From JAGIBJ01 sp032119595 (GTDB taxonomy: Bacteria; Actinomycetota; Thermoleophilia; Solirubrobacterales; Solirubrobacteraceae): a stretch of 64,000 bases of DNA. The first letter of the stretch is position 1, and each line of letters begins with the position of its first letter. Below are positions 42,464 through 51,187 of this stretch, piece after piece. A model generated the notes under the pieces. It did not search any database. It worked only from the letters and a program-made list of their open reading frames with translations, and was not told the DNA's origin. The DNA is taken from positions 242,161 through 306,160 of the forward strand of contig JAUMBQ010000007.1 of NCBI GenBank assembly GCA_032119595.1. Reading direction: 5' to 3'. The position numbers and the translations under genes are program-made.

Positions 42464-44053
42464 ATGGCGAAACTCCGGGTGCTGTCGTGGAATATCCGCA
42501 CGTTTGGGTCGCCGGCACCGAACGCCGAGGACCTGCGGCGCATGGCGGTGATCATCGTGAACAGCCAAGCCGATCTCGTCTGCATTCAGGAGGTGCAGAT
42601 CGGCAACGGTGTCGTTGGCACCGTCGGCGCGCCGATCTCCCAGGCCTCGCGGGACGCCGTCGAGGACCTCCTCACCGCGGTCTCCGACCTCGACCCCAAG
42701 GGCAACTGGTGGAGCGACTGCTCGGGCGTTGACTCCGGCATCAGCGACCACATGCGCGACGCCTACGCCTTCCTCTGGAAGGAGACGCCCTCGGCGTCGA
42801 CGCTGTCCCACGCCGAGGCTCCCGACGGCATCGAGGAACTCAGCGAACCGGTGATTCTGCGGCAGCTGAACAAGGATGCCTTTCCCGGTCGGCGCCCCGG
42901 GATGTTCACGGTGAACGTGAAAACCGGCGACAAGGTCACGCCCGTCAACGTGATCTCCTACCACGCCCCCACGCCGTGCAACAAGTTCTCCAAGGGCAGC
43001 GGCTCGGGCTACGGCATCAACGCCCTCGCCACGCTCCCCGAGATCGGCGGCGGCGTGCAGTGCGTGGACAACCGCAACTGGGTCTACAAGGAGTCGATCA
43101 CCCCGTTGCCGCAGATCGACACGATCGTCCTCGGCGACTTCAACTTCACGATGGACGACAAGTGGGCGGCGTTCACCTACAAGAACCTGCTGGAGAACTA
43201 CCAGGCGTGCGTGAGTTCGCCGGGCGACGTGATCCTCACGACGTACGCGCCGAGCAGCACCCAGGCGCTGCGCCGGATCAGCGCCTACGACAACATCTTC
43301 GCGCTGCGCAAACACAAGACGTTCACGCCCGCGCTGACCTTCACCCAGCGGGGCTGCATCGACTTCATCTTCGAGGAGTCCAAGATCCTCGGCGAAGCGA
43401 TCGGCTTCCTGACCTCCGGAACCGAGGCCGCCTGGTACGTGATCCACCAGGACCAGTACAAGAAGCAGTACGCGGCGCGGGGCCTCAGCGACCACCTCCC
43501 GGTGTGGGCGGAATTCACGATCGGCGCCGTCGACGCGACCGCCAGCCACATCCTCCCGACCAGCGGCGTCGACAACAACTGCCTGCTCCACGCCATCTTT
43601 GGCGTCGTGGTGAACGGGATGTACGTGGACGCGGCGGCGGGCGACCACCGCAAATGGCTCGTCGCCCAGCTCAAGGTCTTCGGCGTGAGCCAAGCCTTCC
43701 CGACCGGCGGCAATCTCACCCCGGTGCGCAACGCGATCTTGTCGTCGATGGTCAACGAGTTCGACGCAGACCCGAACGCCACGCAAGGACTCCAGCTGCT
43801 GCTGGCAAATGCGACCAACCCGTTCACCGTCGTCGGGTTTGCGGAGCTCTTCGCGCGCTACATCGCGTCGATCGGCCACGGCCGGATGCTCTACGTGCAC
43901 GAGGCCGAACTCTTCGCGTGCTTGCAGAACATCACCGTGACCCTGCACTACGTCAATCGCGGCCAGTACTTCACGCAGACCTTCAACGCCGGTCGGCCGG
44001 GTCCGATCGACATCTACCACCAGGCCCTGCATTTCTCCCGGTGGGCGCCATGA
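42464..44053 (+). CDS. EEP-family nuclease domain fused to an OTU-like cysteine-protease domain
   Basis: 529 residues, no signal peptide or membrane span; first gene of the operon, with AGGAG nine bases upstream. Residues 1-355 are an EEP (DNase I-like) domain: SWNIRTFG with Asn10, CIQEVQ with Glu43, SYHAPT, GDFNFT with Asp225/Asn227, and LSDHLPVWA with Asp343/His344, so the active-site set is complete. Residues about 365-529 match the OTU fold: GVDNNCLLHAIFG gives Asp370 and nucleophile Cys373, and ALHFSRW near the end gives the candidate His523. OTU domains remove ubiquitin in eukaryotes and occur in bacterial effectors and toxins. The EEP-OTU fusion is unusual. EEP is confident; OTU is from motifs only. 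Confidence 0.78.
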   Translation: MAKLRVLSWNIRTFGSPAPNAEDLRRMAVIIVNSQADLVCIQEVQIGNGVVGTVGAPISQASRDAVEDLLTAVSDLDPKGNWWSDCSGVDSGISDHMRDAYAFLWKETPSASTLSHAEAPDGIEELSEPVILRQLNKDAFPGRRPGMFTVNVKTGDKVTPVNVISYHAPTPCNKFSKGSGSGYGINALATLPEIGGGVQCVDNRNWVYKESITPLPQIDTIVLGDFNFTMDDKWAAFTYKNLLENYQACVSSPGDVILTTYAPSSTQALRRISAYDNIFALRKHKTFTPALTFTQRGCIDFIFEESKILGEAIGFLTSGTEAAWYVIHQDQYKKQYAARGLSDHLPVWAEFTIGAVDATASHILPTSGVDNNCLLHAIFGVVVNGMYVDAAAGDHRKWLVAQLKVFGVSQAFPTGGNLTPVRNAILSSMVNEFDADPNATQGLQLLLANATNPFTVVGFAELFARYIASIGHGRMLYVHEAELFACLQNITVTLHYVNRGQYFTQTFNAGRPGPIDIYHQALHFSRWAP

Positions 44054-47000
44054 GCACCATGACCGTCTCGCAGCTCGTCACCGCCCTCCAGGACGCCATC
44101 GGCAGCAGCCACCGTCTGGCCTTCACCGGAGATCTCGTCGGTTCGCCGGATCTCGATCCGCTGCTCACGACGTACTTCGCGGGAGGGACCGTCAACGTGG
44201 ACGGCGCCAGCGCGACCGCGAGCGAGAACGGCGCCAGCGCGGTCGTGTCGGGCACCGTCACATTCGGCAAGGCCGCCTGCGGCGTCGGGCTCGTGCTCAC
44301 CCCGGGCGCAACCGATGTTGCGCTCGTTCTCACGCTCACGCCGCCGACCGGCTGGACCTTGCCGCAAGTGTTCCCGGGCGTCCTCGATCCGACGATGACC
44401 GCGCTCGTCTTCGCCTCCGGCGGGCTCGTGATCTGCTCGGTTCCGTATACCGAGCCGAGCCAGGGCCTCACGCTCCAGCCCGGGCTCACGCTGATCGGCA
44501 CGCTCGATCTGGCGACGAGCTATCCGTACCTCGTGCCCGTCGTCGGCGCCGCGCCGCTCGCGATTCACGGCGTCGTGACGGACCCCGTCGTCCCGCTGGT
44601 CGTCCTGCAGACCACGCCGGTGCCGGCGAAGCTCGGTGGCGTCCCGCTGGCCGAGGTCGCGCTGGTGTTCACGCTCGGCGACCTCGCGAAAGCCGGCGAC
44701 CCGCCGATCTCGACCGCCAGCGCCGAGCTTCAGGCCACGATCTCCCTCGGCCAAGGCGTCGGCGGCGTCGTGACGGTCGACCTGCCGACCTCCACGCAGA
44801 CCCTCGCGGTCGACATCGCGTTCGTCGACGTGAACCTCGGCGACCTCGCGCTGCTGGAGCCCTTCATCGGCGACGCCGACCCCGTCGCGAGCCTGCCCAG
44901 CGAGGTCAGGACGGCCCTGACCAAGGCCGCCTCGCAGTTCGAGCTCACCTCGCTCGGACTCACCTTCGATCTGCAGACCCTGAAGTTCCTTTCCGTCGAC
45001 ATCGTCGTGACGATCAATCTCAGGGGCTTCGGGCCGTTCCAGGCGATCCCGCTCCTCACCATCGACGACCTCGTGATCGAGTGGTCCGTCGACCTGACCG
45101 CCACACCGGCGGCAACGACGTTCTCCGCGACGGCCGACATCGAGATGGCGTCGACGCCACCGTGCCCCGTGTCGCTCGGCTTCCAGTCGCAGCCGGGTGG
45201 CGACTACCTGATCTTCGTCCGTGAGAACACGACCGCCGTGCTTAAGCTCGCGGACCTCGTGGAGGTCTTCCTCCCCGGCCTCAAACTGCCCGAACTCGAC
45301 GTGACCGGGCTGGCGATCACCCTTGCGCCGCGCGACGAGCTGTACACCTTCGCCGCCAAGATCGATGGCTCGTGGACCGTGCTGGAGAGCATCGGCATCG
45401 AGATGGCGACCGTCACGGTGCAGGCGCTCTATTCGGGCAACGAGGCGCCACCGCTGTCGGGCTCGATCACGGGCACCATCGAGTTCGAGGTCCACGAGGG
45501 CGCCAGCGCTGCCGCCGCCTTGATCGCGGCCTCAGATGACCCGGGCGTGGTGCCACCGCCCGGCGTCTTCGACGTGATCCTCTCGGCCACGCGGCCGGAA
45601 GGCGTCGACGGTTGGCTGCTGCTCGGCCAGACGGGCCCGGACCAGGTCGTGCCGGTCGGCGACCTCATCGCCGCGCTGGTCCGCAAGTTCAAGGTGCCGT
45701 CGACGGTGCCGGCGTCGCTGGCCAGCCTCACGATCGAGAACCTCGGCGTGCAGTTCGACACCGTGAAGGAGAACTTCACGTTCGGCTTCCAGATCGACCT
45801 GGAGATCGACGGCGAGCCCGTCGAGATCGTGGTGGACGTGTCGGTCACGAAAACCGGCGCGACCTACGACACGTCGTTCGGCGGCACCGTGATCGTCGGC
45901 AGTCTTGAGTTCGACCTGCACTTCGACGAGACGAGCACGACGACCTCGATCGTCGCCGTCTACACGCACAAGCCCGGCGATCCTGAGCACATCGCGCTGC
46001 GCGACCTCGTGAAGGAGATCTCGCCGACGGCCGCCGCCGACGTGCCCGCCGATATCGAGATCCAACTCGACGGCGTGAAGCTCGTGTTCGTGAAGTCGGG
46101 CGACGTGACGGAGTTCGCGTTCGGACTCGATCTCTCGCTGTCGTTTGGTCTGCAGGACCTGCCACTCGTGGGGCATCTGCTCCCCGCGGAATCGGTGAGC
46201 ATCGAGCATCTCCAGGTGCTCTACAGCACGGCGAAACTGACACCCGGCGACGCGGTCAAGATCAACGCGCTGCTGCCATCGACCGTTGCGCCGCTGCCGG
46301 TTGCAGGGCTGTCGCCCGGGCCCGCCGTCACGGCGACCGTCGCGCTCGGAAGCGTGTCGACGCCGATCGCGTTCGGCGTGCCGACCGCGGCCGCCGCCGC
46401 GCCGAAGGCGTTGTCGGCATCGACGTCGGCATCCGTTTCGGCATCGTCATCCGCTTCGCTGCCACCGACCGCAGGCGCACGCGAGTTCCTGCCGGCCCAG
46501 GGCAAGGCCGAAGTGCTCCCGGCTGCCGCCAGCGCGTCGCCTCCGACCTCCGCCCCGACCGCCCATTGGTTCGACATCCAGAAGACCATCGGGCCGGTGT
46601 CGATCGGCCGGATCGGCGTGCAGTACCAAGACAGCACGCTCTTCTTCCTGCTCGACGCGTCGATGAGTCTCGCGGCGCTCACGGTCGGGCTCGACGGCGT
46701 CGGGCTCGGTTCGCCGCTCACGGAGTTCAAGCCGAAGGGCCACCTGGACGGGCTTTCGATCTCGTTCACCGACGGGCCGGTGTCGATCAACGGCGGGTTC
46801 CTCGTCGCCCCGGACCCTCCGGCCGGCGTGACCGACGAGTACATGGGCGAGCTCACGATCGCGATCGAGCCGTACCTCATCAGTGGCGTCGGGGCGTACG
46901 CGAAGGTCAACGGCGCGAACTCGTTCTTCGTATTCGCGGAGGTCGACGGGGAGTTCGGAGGTCCGCCCGCGTTCTTCGTGACGGGCTTCATGGGCGGCGT

Positions 47001-48756
47001 GGGCTACAACTGGTCCCTCGCGCTACCAGCGCCCGATCAGGTCTACACGTTCCCGTTCATCGCGGGTCTCGGCAACCCGACGTTCTTCGGCAATGCCAGT
47101 CCGACGCCGATCCAGGTCCTCAGCGCGCTGGCCGGTGGCGAAGGCAAGCCGGCCTGGGTCACGCCGTCGGAGGGTGAGAACTGGCTCGCTGCGGGCATCC
47201 AGTTCCGCTCGTTCGAGCTCGTCGTCGGCCGGCTCCTCGCGGTGGCCGAGTTCGGCAAGGAGTTCGAGATCGCGCTGCTCGGGCTCGCGACCCTGGCCCT
47301 GCCGCAAGGCTCCGCGGCCGACGCGTACGCGTACGTGGAACTCCAGCTCGAGATCGTGCTGAAGCCCGACGACGGCGTGTTCTTCGCGATCGCGTCGCTC
47401 ACCCCGAACTCGTTCCTGCTCACCAAGGAATGCCACCTCACCGGCGGCTTTGCCTTCTGCCTGTGGTTCGGGTCCAATCCCCACGCCGGCGACTTCGTCC
47501 TCACGATCGGCGGCTACCACCCCGCGTTCAAGCCACCGGATTGGTATCCGGCGGTGCCGCGCCTCGGACTGAACTGGGCCGTCGACACCGAGGTCTCGAT
47601 CAAGGGCGGTGTGTACTTCGCAATCACGCCAACCGCCGCTATGGCCGGCGGCAGCCTCGAGGTGCTCTTCCAGGCGGGGAACCTCAAAGCGTGGCTCACG
47701 GCCTACACCGACGTGATGATCCGCTGGCGGCCGTTCTATCTCACGGCCGACGCGGGCATCAGCGTGGGCGTGTCCTACAAGCTCGACCTGCTGTTCACGA
47801 CGGTGACGCTGTCGGTCGAGCTGGGCGCCTCGATCAACCTGTGGGGCCCGCCGACCGGCGGGATCGTGCACGTCGACTGGTACATCATCTCGTTCAGCAT
47901 CGGCTTCGGTGCCGGCGAGAAATCCGCCGCCGACCTGACCCTCGGCTGGACCGGCTTCCAGGCGCTCCTGCCGAGTACGACCAAGGCGGCTTCGCCCGTG
48001 GCGGGCGCCCTCGGCTCGGCCGGCTCGGCGGCCGGCACCACCTCAACGCCGGCTGTCCTCGGCCTCACGATCTCGGGCGGCCTGCTGACCACCGACAGCT
48101 CCACGGGCGACTGGATCGTGCGGGCCGACGAGCTCGTGCTCACGTCCACCAGCGCGGTCCCGATCACGGCGGTCACCTTTGGGTCCGCCGCGCTCGCGAT
48201 GCCGGACCATGCTCCCGCGACGATCGACATCCGGCCGATGGGCGAGAGCGGCGTGACCTCCACGCACGCGATCACGCTCACGCCGGCAGGCGAGAGCCCG
48301 GCGTCGCTGAGCGGGTGGCCCACGCCTACGATCCAGACCGCCGCCCTGCCTGAGGCGCTCTGGGGCGCGCCCATCCCGAACTCGGCGAGCCCGGCTCCAG
48401 CCGCGAAGCTCGTCGACGGGCTGCCGACCGGCCTCGTGTTTTCGCCGCCGCCGGCCACCGCCGGCAGCGCGATCGGCCCCGTCGACCCGGACAGCCTCGT
48501 GACGCCGCTCGCAGGCGGCGTCTACCCACTGGCACCGGCCAGCCAGGCCGACCCGATGCCCGAGCCGGTCGCCGATACCGGCACGATCCTGGCGATCGCG
48601 GCCGACGTCGCTTCCGCCGCGTCGATCGCGGTGCAGGCCAGCCTCGTCGCGGCCCTCGCCGACGTTGGCGCCGCTCCGCCCACCAGCGCGCCGCTCACGC
48701 AGCTCGGCCAGCAAGCCGGCTCGCTCTTCGCCCAACCGCCGATGCGGACCGCCTGA
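44050..48756 (+). CDS. Giant beta-rich protein, DUF6603-like
   Basis: 1568 residues; the ATG overlaps the previous stop (ATGA). No signal peptide, no membrane helix. Long beta-strand repeats such as LTIENLGVQFDTVKENFTFGFQIDLEIDG and VQYQDSTLFFLLDASMSLAALTVGLDGVG are spaced along the chain. An Ser/Ala/Pro linker at about residues 775-840 separates an N-terminal half, with amphipathic strands like a lipid-transfer or tubular beta fold, from a C-terminal half rich in aromatic/Gly motifs (FVTGFMGGVGYNWSLALP; FCLWFGSNPHAGDFVLTIGGYHPAF; GASINLWGPPTGGIVHVDW). The C-terminal half agrees with what I remember of DUF6603, a family of large bacterial and fungal proteins of unknown role. Function not known. 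Confidence 0.6.
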   Translation: MSTMTVSQLVTALQDAIGSSHRLAFTGDLVGSPDLDPLLTTYFAGGTVNVDGASATASENGASAVVSGTVTFGKAACGVGLVLTPGATDVALVLTLTPPTGWTLPQVFPGVLDPTMTALVFASGGLVICSVPYTEPSQGLTLQPGLTLIGTLDLATSYPYLVPVVGAAPLAIHGVVTDPVVPLVVLQTTPVPAKLGGVPLAEVALVFTLGDLAKAGDPPISTASAELQATISLGQGVGGVVTVDLPTSTQTLAVDIAFVDVNLGDLALLEPFIGDADPVASLPSEVRTALTKAASQFELTSLGLTFDLQTLKFLSVDIVVTINLRGFGPFQAIPLLTIDDLVIEWSVDLTATPAATTFSATADIEMASTPPCPVSLGFQSQPGGDYLIFVRENTTAVLKLADLVEVFLPGLKLPELDVTGLAITLAPRDELYTFAAKIDGSWTVLESIGIEMATVTVQALYSGNEAPPLSGSITGTIEFEVHEGASAAAALIAASDDPGVVPPPGVFDVILSATRPEGVDGWLLLGQTGPDQVVPVGDLIAALVRKFKVPSTVPASLASLTIENLGVQFDTVKENFTFGFQIDLEIDGEPVEIVVDVSVTKTGATYDTSFGGTVIVGSLEFDLHFDETSTTTSIVAVYTHKPGDPEHIALRDLVKEISPTAAADVPADIEIQLDGVKLVFVKSGDVTEFAFGLDLSLSFGLQDLPLVGHLLPAESVSIEHLQVLYSTAKLTPGDAVKINALLPSTVAPLPVAGLSPGPAVTATVALGSVSTPIAFGVPTAAAAAPKALSASTSASVSASSSASLPPTAGAREFLPAQGKAEVLPAAASASPPTSAPTAHWFDIQKTIGPVSIGRIGVQYQDSTLFFLLDASMSLAALTVGLDGVGLGSPLTEFKPKGHLDGLSISFTDGPVSINGGFLVAPDPPAGVTDEYMGELTIAIEPYLISGVGAYAKVNGANSFFVFAEVDGEFGGPPAFFVTGFMGGVGYNWSLALPAPDQVYTFPFIAGLGNPTFFGNASPTPIQVLSALAGGEGKPAWVTPSEGENWLAAGIQFRSFELVVGRLLAVAEFGKEFEIALLGLATLALPQGSAADAYAYVELQLEIVLKPDDGVFFAIASLTPNSFLLTKECHLTGGFAFCLWFGSNPHAGDFVLTIGGYHPAFKPPDWYPAVPRLGLNWAVDTEVSIKGGVYFAITPTAAMAGGSLEVLFQAGNLKAWLTAYTDVMIRWRPFYLTADAGISVGVSYKLDLLFTTVTLSVELGASINLWGPPTGGIVHVDWYIISFSIGFGAGEKSAADLTLGWTGFQALLPSTTKAASPVAGALGSAGSAAGTTSTPAVLGLTISGGLLTTDSSTGDWIVRADELVLTSTSAVPITAVTFGSAALAMPDHAPATIDIRPMGESGVTSTHAITLTPAGESPASLSGWPTPTIQTAALPEALWGAPIPNSASPAPAAKLVDGLPTGLVFSPPPATAGSAIGPVDPDSLVTPLAGGVYPLAPASQADPMPEPVADTGTILAIAADVASAASIAVQASLVAALADVGAAPPTSAPLTQLGQQAGSLFAQPPMRTA

Positions 48757-48757
48757 C

Positions 48758-51187
48758 ATGCCCGATCCGACCGTCATCTCCACCACGACGACCACCACCG
48801 ACGACATCCCGGACGGCCTGATCCGCTTCGTGGAGCACTACCTCCCTGGTCTCGACGACGGCAAATACACGCTGCAGGCGTCGCAGGACGTGACGGCCAA
48901 AGGCTCGACGATCGCGCCGGTGAGCCGCAACTTTGTGGTGTCCGGCCCTCGGTTCGCGCTCGATCCCGCCGACATTCACGCGCAGTACCCGCCCGCGGGT
49001 GCGAGCAGCCACTTCGCCGAAGCGCTCCCGCACGTCGTGTTCACCAAGCGCCTCCTGCCGTGGGAGCGTCTGCTGCCGACGGGCAGCGTGTCGATCCCGG
49101 CCGACCAGACCACGCCGTGGCTGGCGCTCCTCACGTTCCAGCCCGGCGAGCTGCTCGTGCCGGAAGGCACCGATCCCACGAAGGCCGCGATCGCCGGGTA
49201 CGCCGCGACGATGACCGTCGCGGAACTCCTGGCGCAAGGCTCGTCCACCGTGCGGGTACCGCACGTGACACCCGACACCGCCGACGAGGCCGCCCTCAGC
49301 TGCCAGGTGATCTCGATCTCGAACGCGACGTTCGCCGCGCTCGTGCCGACCCGCCGCGAACTCCCGTTCCTCGCGCACGGCCGAGAGGTCGACGTCGCCG
49401 GGAAGGTCCTGCTCGACATGCCGCACGACGGCGAGTTCTCGGTCGCCGTCGCCAACCGGTTCCCGCTGCCCGGAACGCCGACCGTCGGCGCACCATGCGT
49501 CGCGCACCTGGTGTCGCTGGAAGGCTTCGGCGACTTGCTCAATGGCACGGCTCCCGAGCAGCCCCCGCAGGCCACGGTCAAGCTCGTATCGCTCGTGAGC
49601 TGGACATTCTCGTGCCTCCAAGAGAGGTCGCAGAGCTTCAGCGGCCTGGCCGAGAATCTTGCCTCCAAGGGCGGCGTGCCGCGGCCGGCCGCGTCGCTGA
49701 TGCTCAGCCTCGAGCCGCCGCTCACGCCGGAACCGCCCGCGCCGAGCCCGAGCGACACTCCGGCGGTCGCGGTGCAGAAGCGCTTGACCGACGGCTACGT
49801 CGCGCTCGGCTACCACGCACGCACGGGCGAGGACGGCTTTGCCTGGTACCGCGGGCCGCTCACGCCGAGCGTCACGAGCCCGACCTTCCCTGCCGGGTCG
49901 TTCAAGACGTCTGATGCCGCGATGATCTTCGACCCCGGGTCCGGCGTGTTCGACCACAGCCTGGCCGCCGCCTGGCAATGCGGGCGCAGCCTCGGCCTGG
50001 CCGACCAGGGATTCGCCGAAGCGCTCTTCCGCGTGCGGGCCGCCGCCCGCGCCCAGGTACACCAGATGACCGTCGGTGGCGCCGACCAGCCCGGCGGCCT
50101 CGGCGACGCCCACGAGGCGCTCGCGTCGCTCTTTGCCGCAGGCGTGCTCGATCAGATCGGCGCAGCGTCAACGGGCCAGGTGCTCCCGCGAATCCGTCGC
50201 TCGGCATCGGATCCCAATGCGCTTCGCGCACCGAGCGACCCGCTCTCAGCGGGGAGCGCCGGCGAGATGCCCTCGCCGGTGCAGCGGCTGCAGACGCTCC
50301 TAGGCCAGCCCGAGACCAGCGCCGCGCTCACGGACGCGCTGGCCGATAACGCCGACGCGGCCGCCGTCGCCGCCTGGCTCGGGCAGCTGCTCTTGCTCGA
50401 GGGCATCCCCTTCGACCACCTCGTGCCCGACGCGCGAATGCTCCCCGCCGAGTCACTGCGGTTCTTCTACGTCGACCAGGGCTGGCTCTCCGCCTTGATC
50501 GACGGCGCGCTCGCCATAGGCCTCGGCACGAGCGAAGCGTCAGCCGTGCAGGACCTCCTCTCCGCTGACCTGGTGGCGATGGCGCAGAAGTCCGCGCTGG
50601 CAGCCCGAGCGACGGCCCTCGGACTGCCCACACCGCCGGCGCCGACCGGACCGACGTCGGGTCTGCTGATCCGCTCCGCGCTCGTGACCGGTTGGCCGGG
50701 GATCGTCGTCGCGGGCACGCTCGCCGGCGCGCCAGTGCCCCTTCTGCGCGTGGACATCGTGGAGCCGAACGTCCTGGTGGCGATCTTCGACGGCGTGCCC
50801 GACACCGTCACGATCGAACAGCCGCACGAGGGACTCGTGTTCGGGGTCGATGACGCCGGGCAGATCGTGATGCGCACCGTGAACGGGCCCGTGATCACCA
50901 ACGGCGCGGAGATCACCATCTACGACCCGGACGCGCCCACCACGGCGTTCGTGTCGCTGCGCGCCGGTGGCTCGCGGGTACTCAACGTGAATACCGACCC
51001 TGCGTATCCGGCGCAGACACCACCCGCGCCCCCAGTCGACCTGCTCGGTCTCATGGCCCAGGGACTCAGCATCGGCACCGCCGCGATCACGCCCGCCACG
51101 TTCGCGCTGCAGATGGTGAGCGGTCCCGACCTGATCACGTTCGCAACGCCACCGCACGCGCCCGACGCCAGTGAGGCCTCCGCATGA
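48758..51187 (+). CDS. Unrecognised 809-residue protein of the 17-kb operon
   Basis: Starts one base after the previous stop. No signal peptide, membrane segment or known domain. The N-terminal third is beta-rich (DGLIRFVEHYLPGLDDGKYTLQASQDV; PVSRNFVVSGPRFALDPADIHAQYPPAGASSHFAEALPHVVF; LPWERLLP), with motifs suggestive of a large baseplate- or scaffold-like protein but none I can assign. The middle has a helical segment (RSLGLADQGFAEALFRVRAAARAQVHQMTVGG). The Thr-rich start (STTTTTTDD) and C-terminal Pro-rich end look disordered. It overlaps the next gene by 4 bp. The role must be tied to its neighbours. Confidence 0.85.
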   Translation: MPDPTVISTTTTTTDDIPDGLIRFVEHYLPGLDDGKYTLQASQDVTAKGSTIAPVSRNFVVSGPRFALDPADIHAQYPPAGASSHFAEALPHVVFTKRLLPWERLLPTGSVSIPADQTTPWLALLTFQPGELLVPEGTDPTKAAIAGYAATMTVAELLAQGSSTVRVPHVTPDTADEAALSCQVISISNATFAALVPTRRELPFLAHGREVDVAGKVLLDMPHDGEFSVAVANRFPLPGTPTVGAPCVAHLVSLEGFGDLLNGTAPEQPPQATVKLVSLVSWTFSCLQERSQSFSGLAENLASKGGVPRPAASLMLSLEPPLTPEPPAPSPSDTPAVAVQKRLTDGYVALGYHARTGEDGFAWYRGPLTPSVTSPTFPAGSFKTSDAAMIFDPGSGVFDHSLAAAWQCGRSLGLADQGFAEALFRVRAAARAQVHQMTVGGADQPGGLGDAHEALASLFAAGVLDQIGAASTGQVLPRIRRSASDPNALRAPSDPLSAGSAGEMPSPVQRLQTLLGQPETSAALTDALADNADAAAVAAWLGQLLLLEGIPFDHLVPDARMLPAESLRFFYVDQGWLSALIDGALAIGLGTSEASAVQDLLSADLVAMAQKSALAARATALGLPTPPAPTGPTSGLLIRSALVTGWPGIVVAGTLAGAPVPLLRVDIVEPNVLVAIFDGVPDTVTIEQPHEGLVFGVDDAGQIVMRTVNGPVITNGAEITIYDPDAPTTAFVSLRAGGSRVLNVNTDPAYPAQTPPAPPVDLLGLMAQGLSIGTAAITPATFALQMVSGPDLITFATPPHAPDASEASA

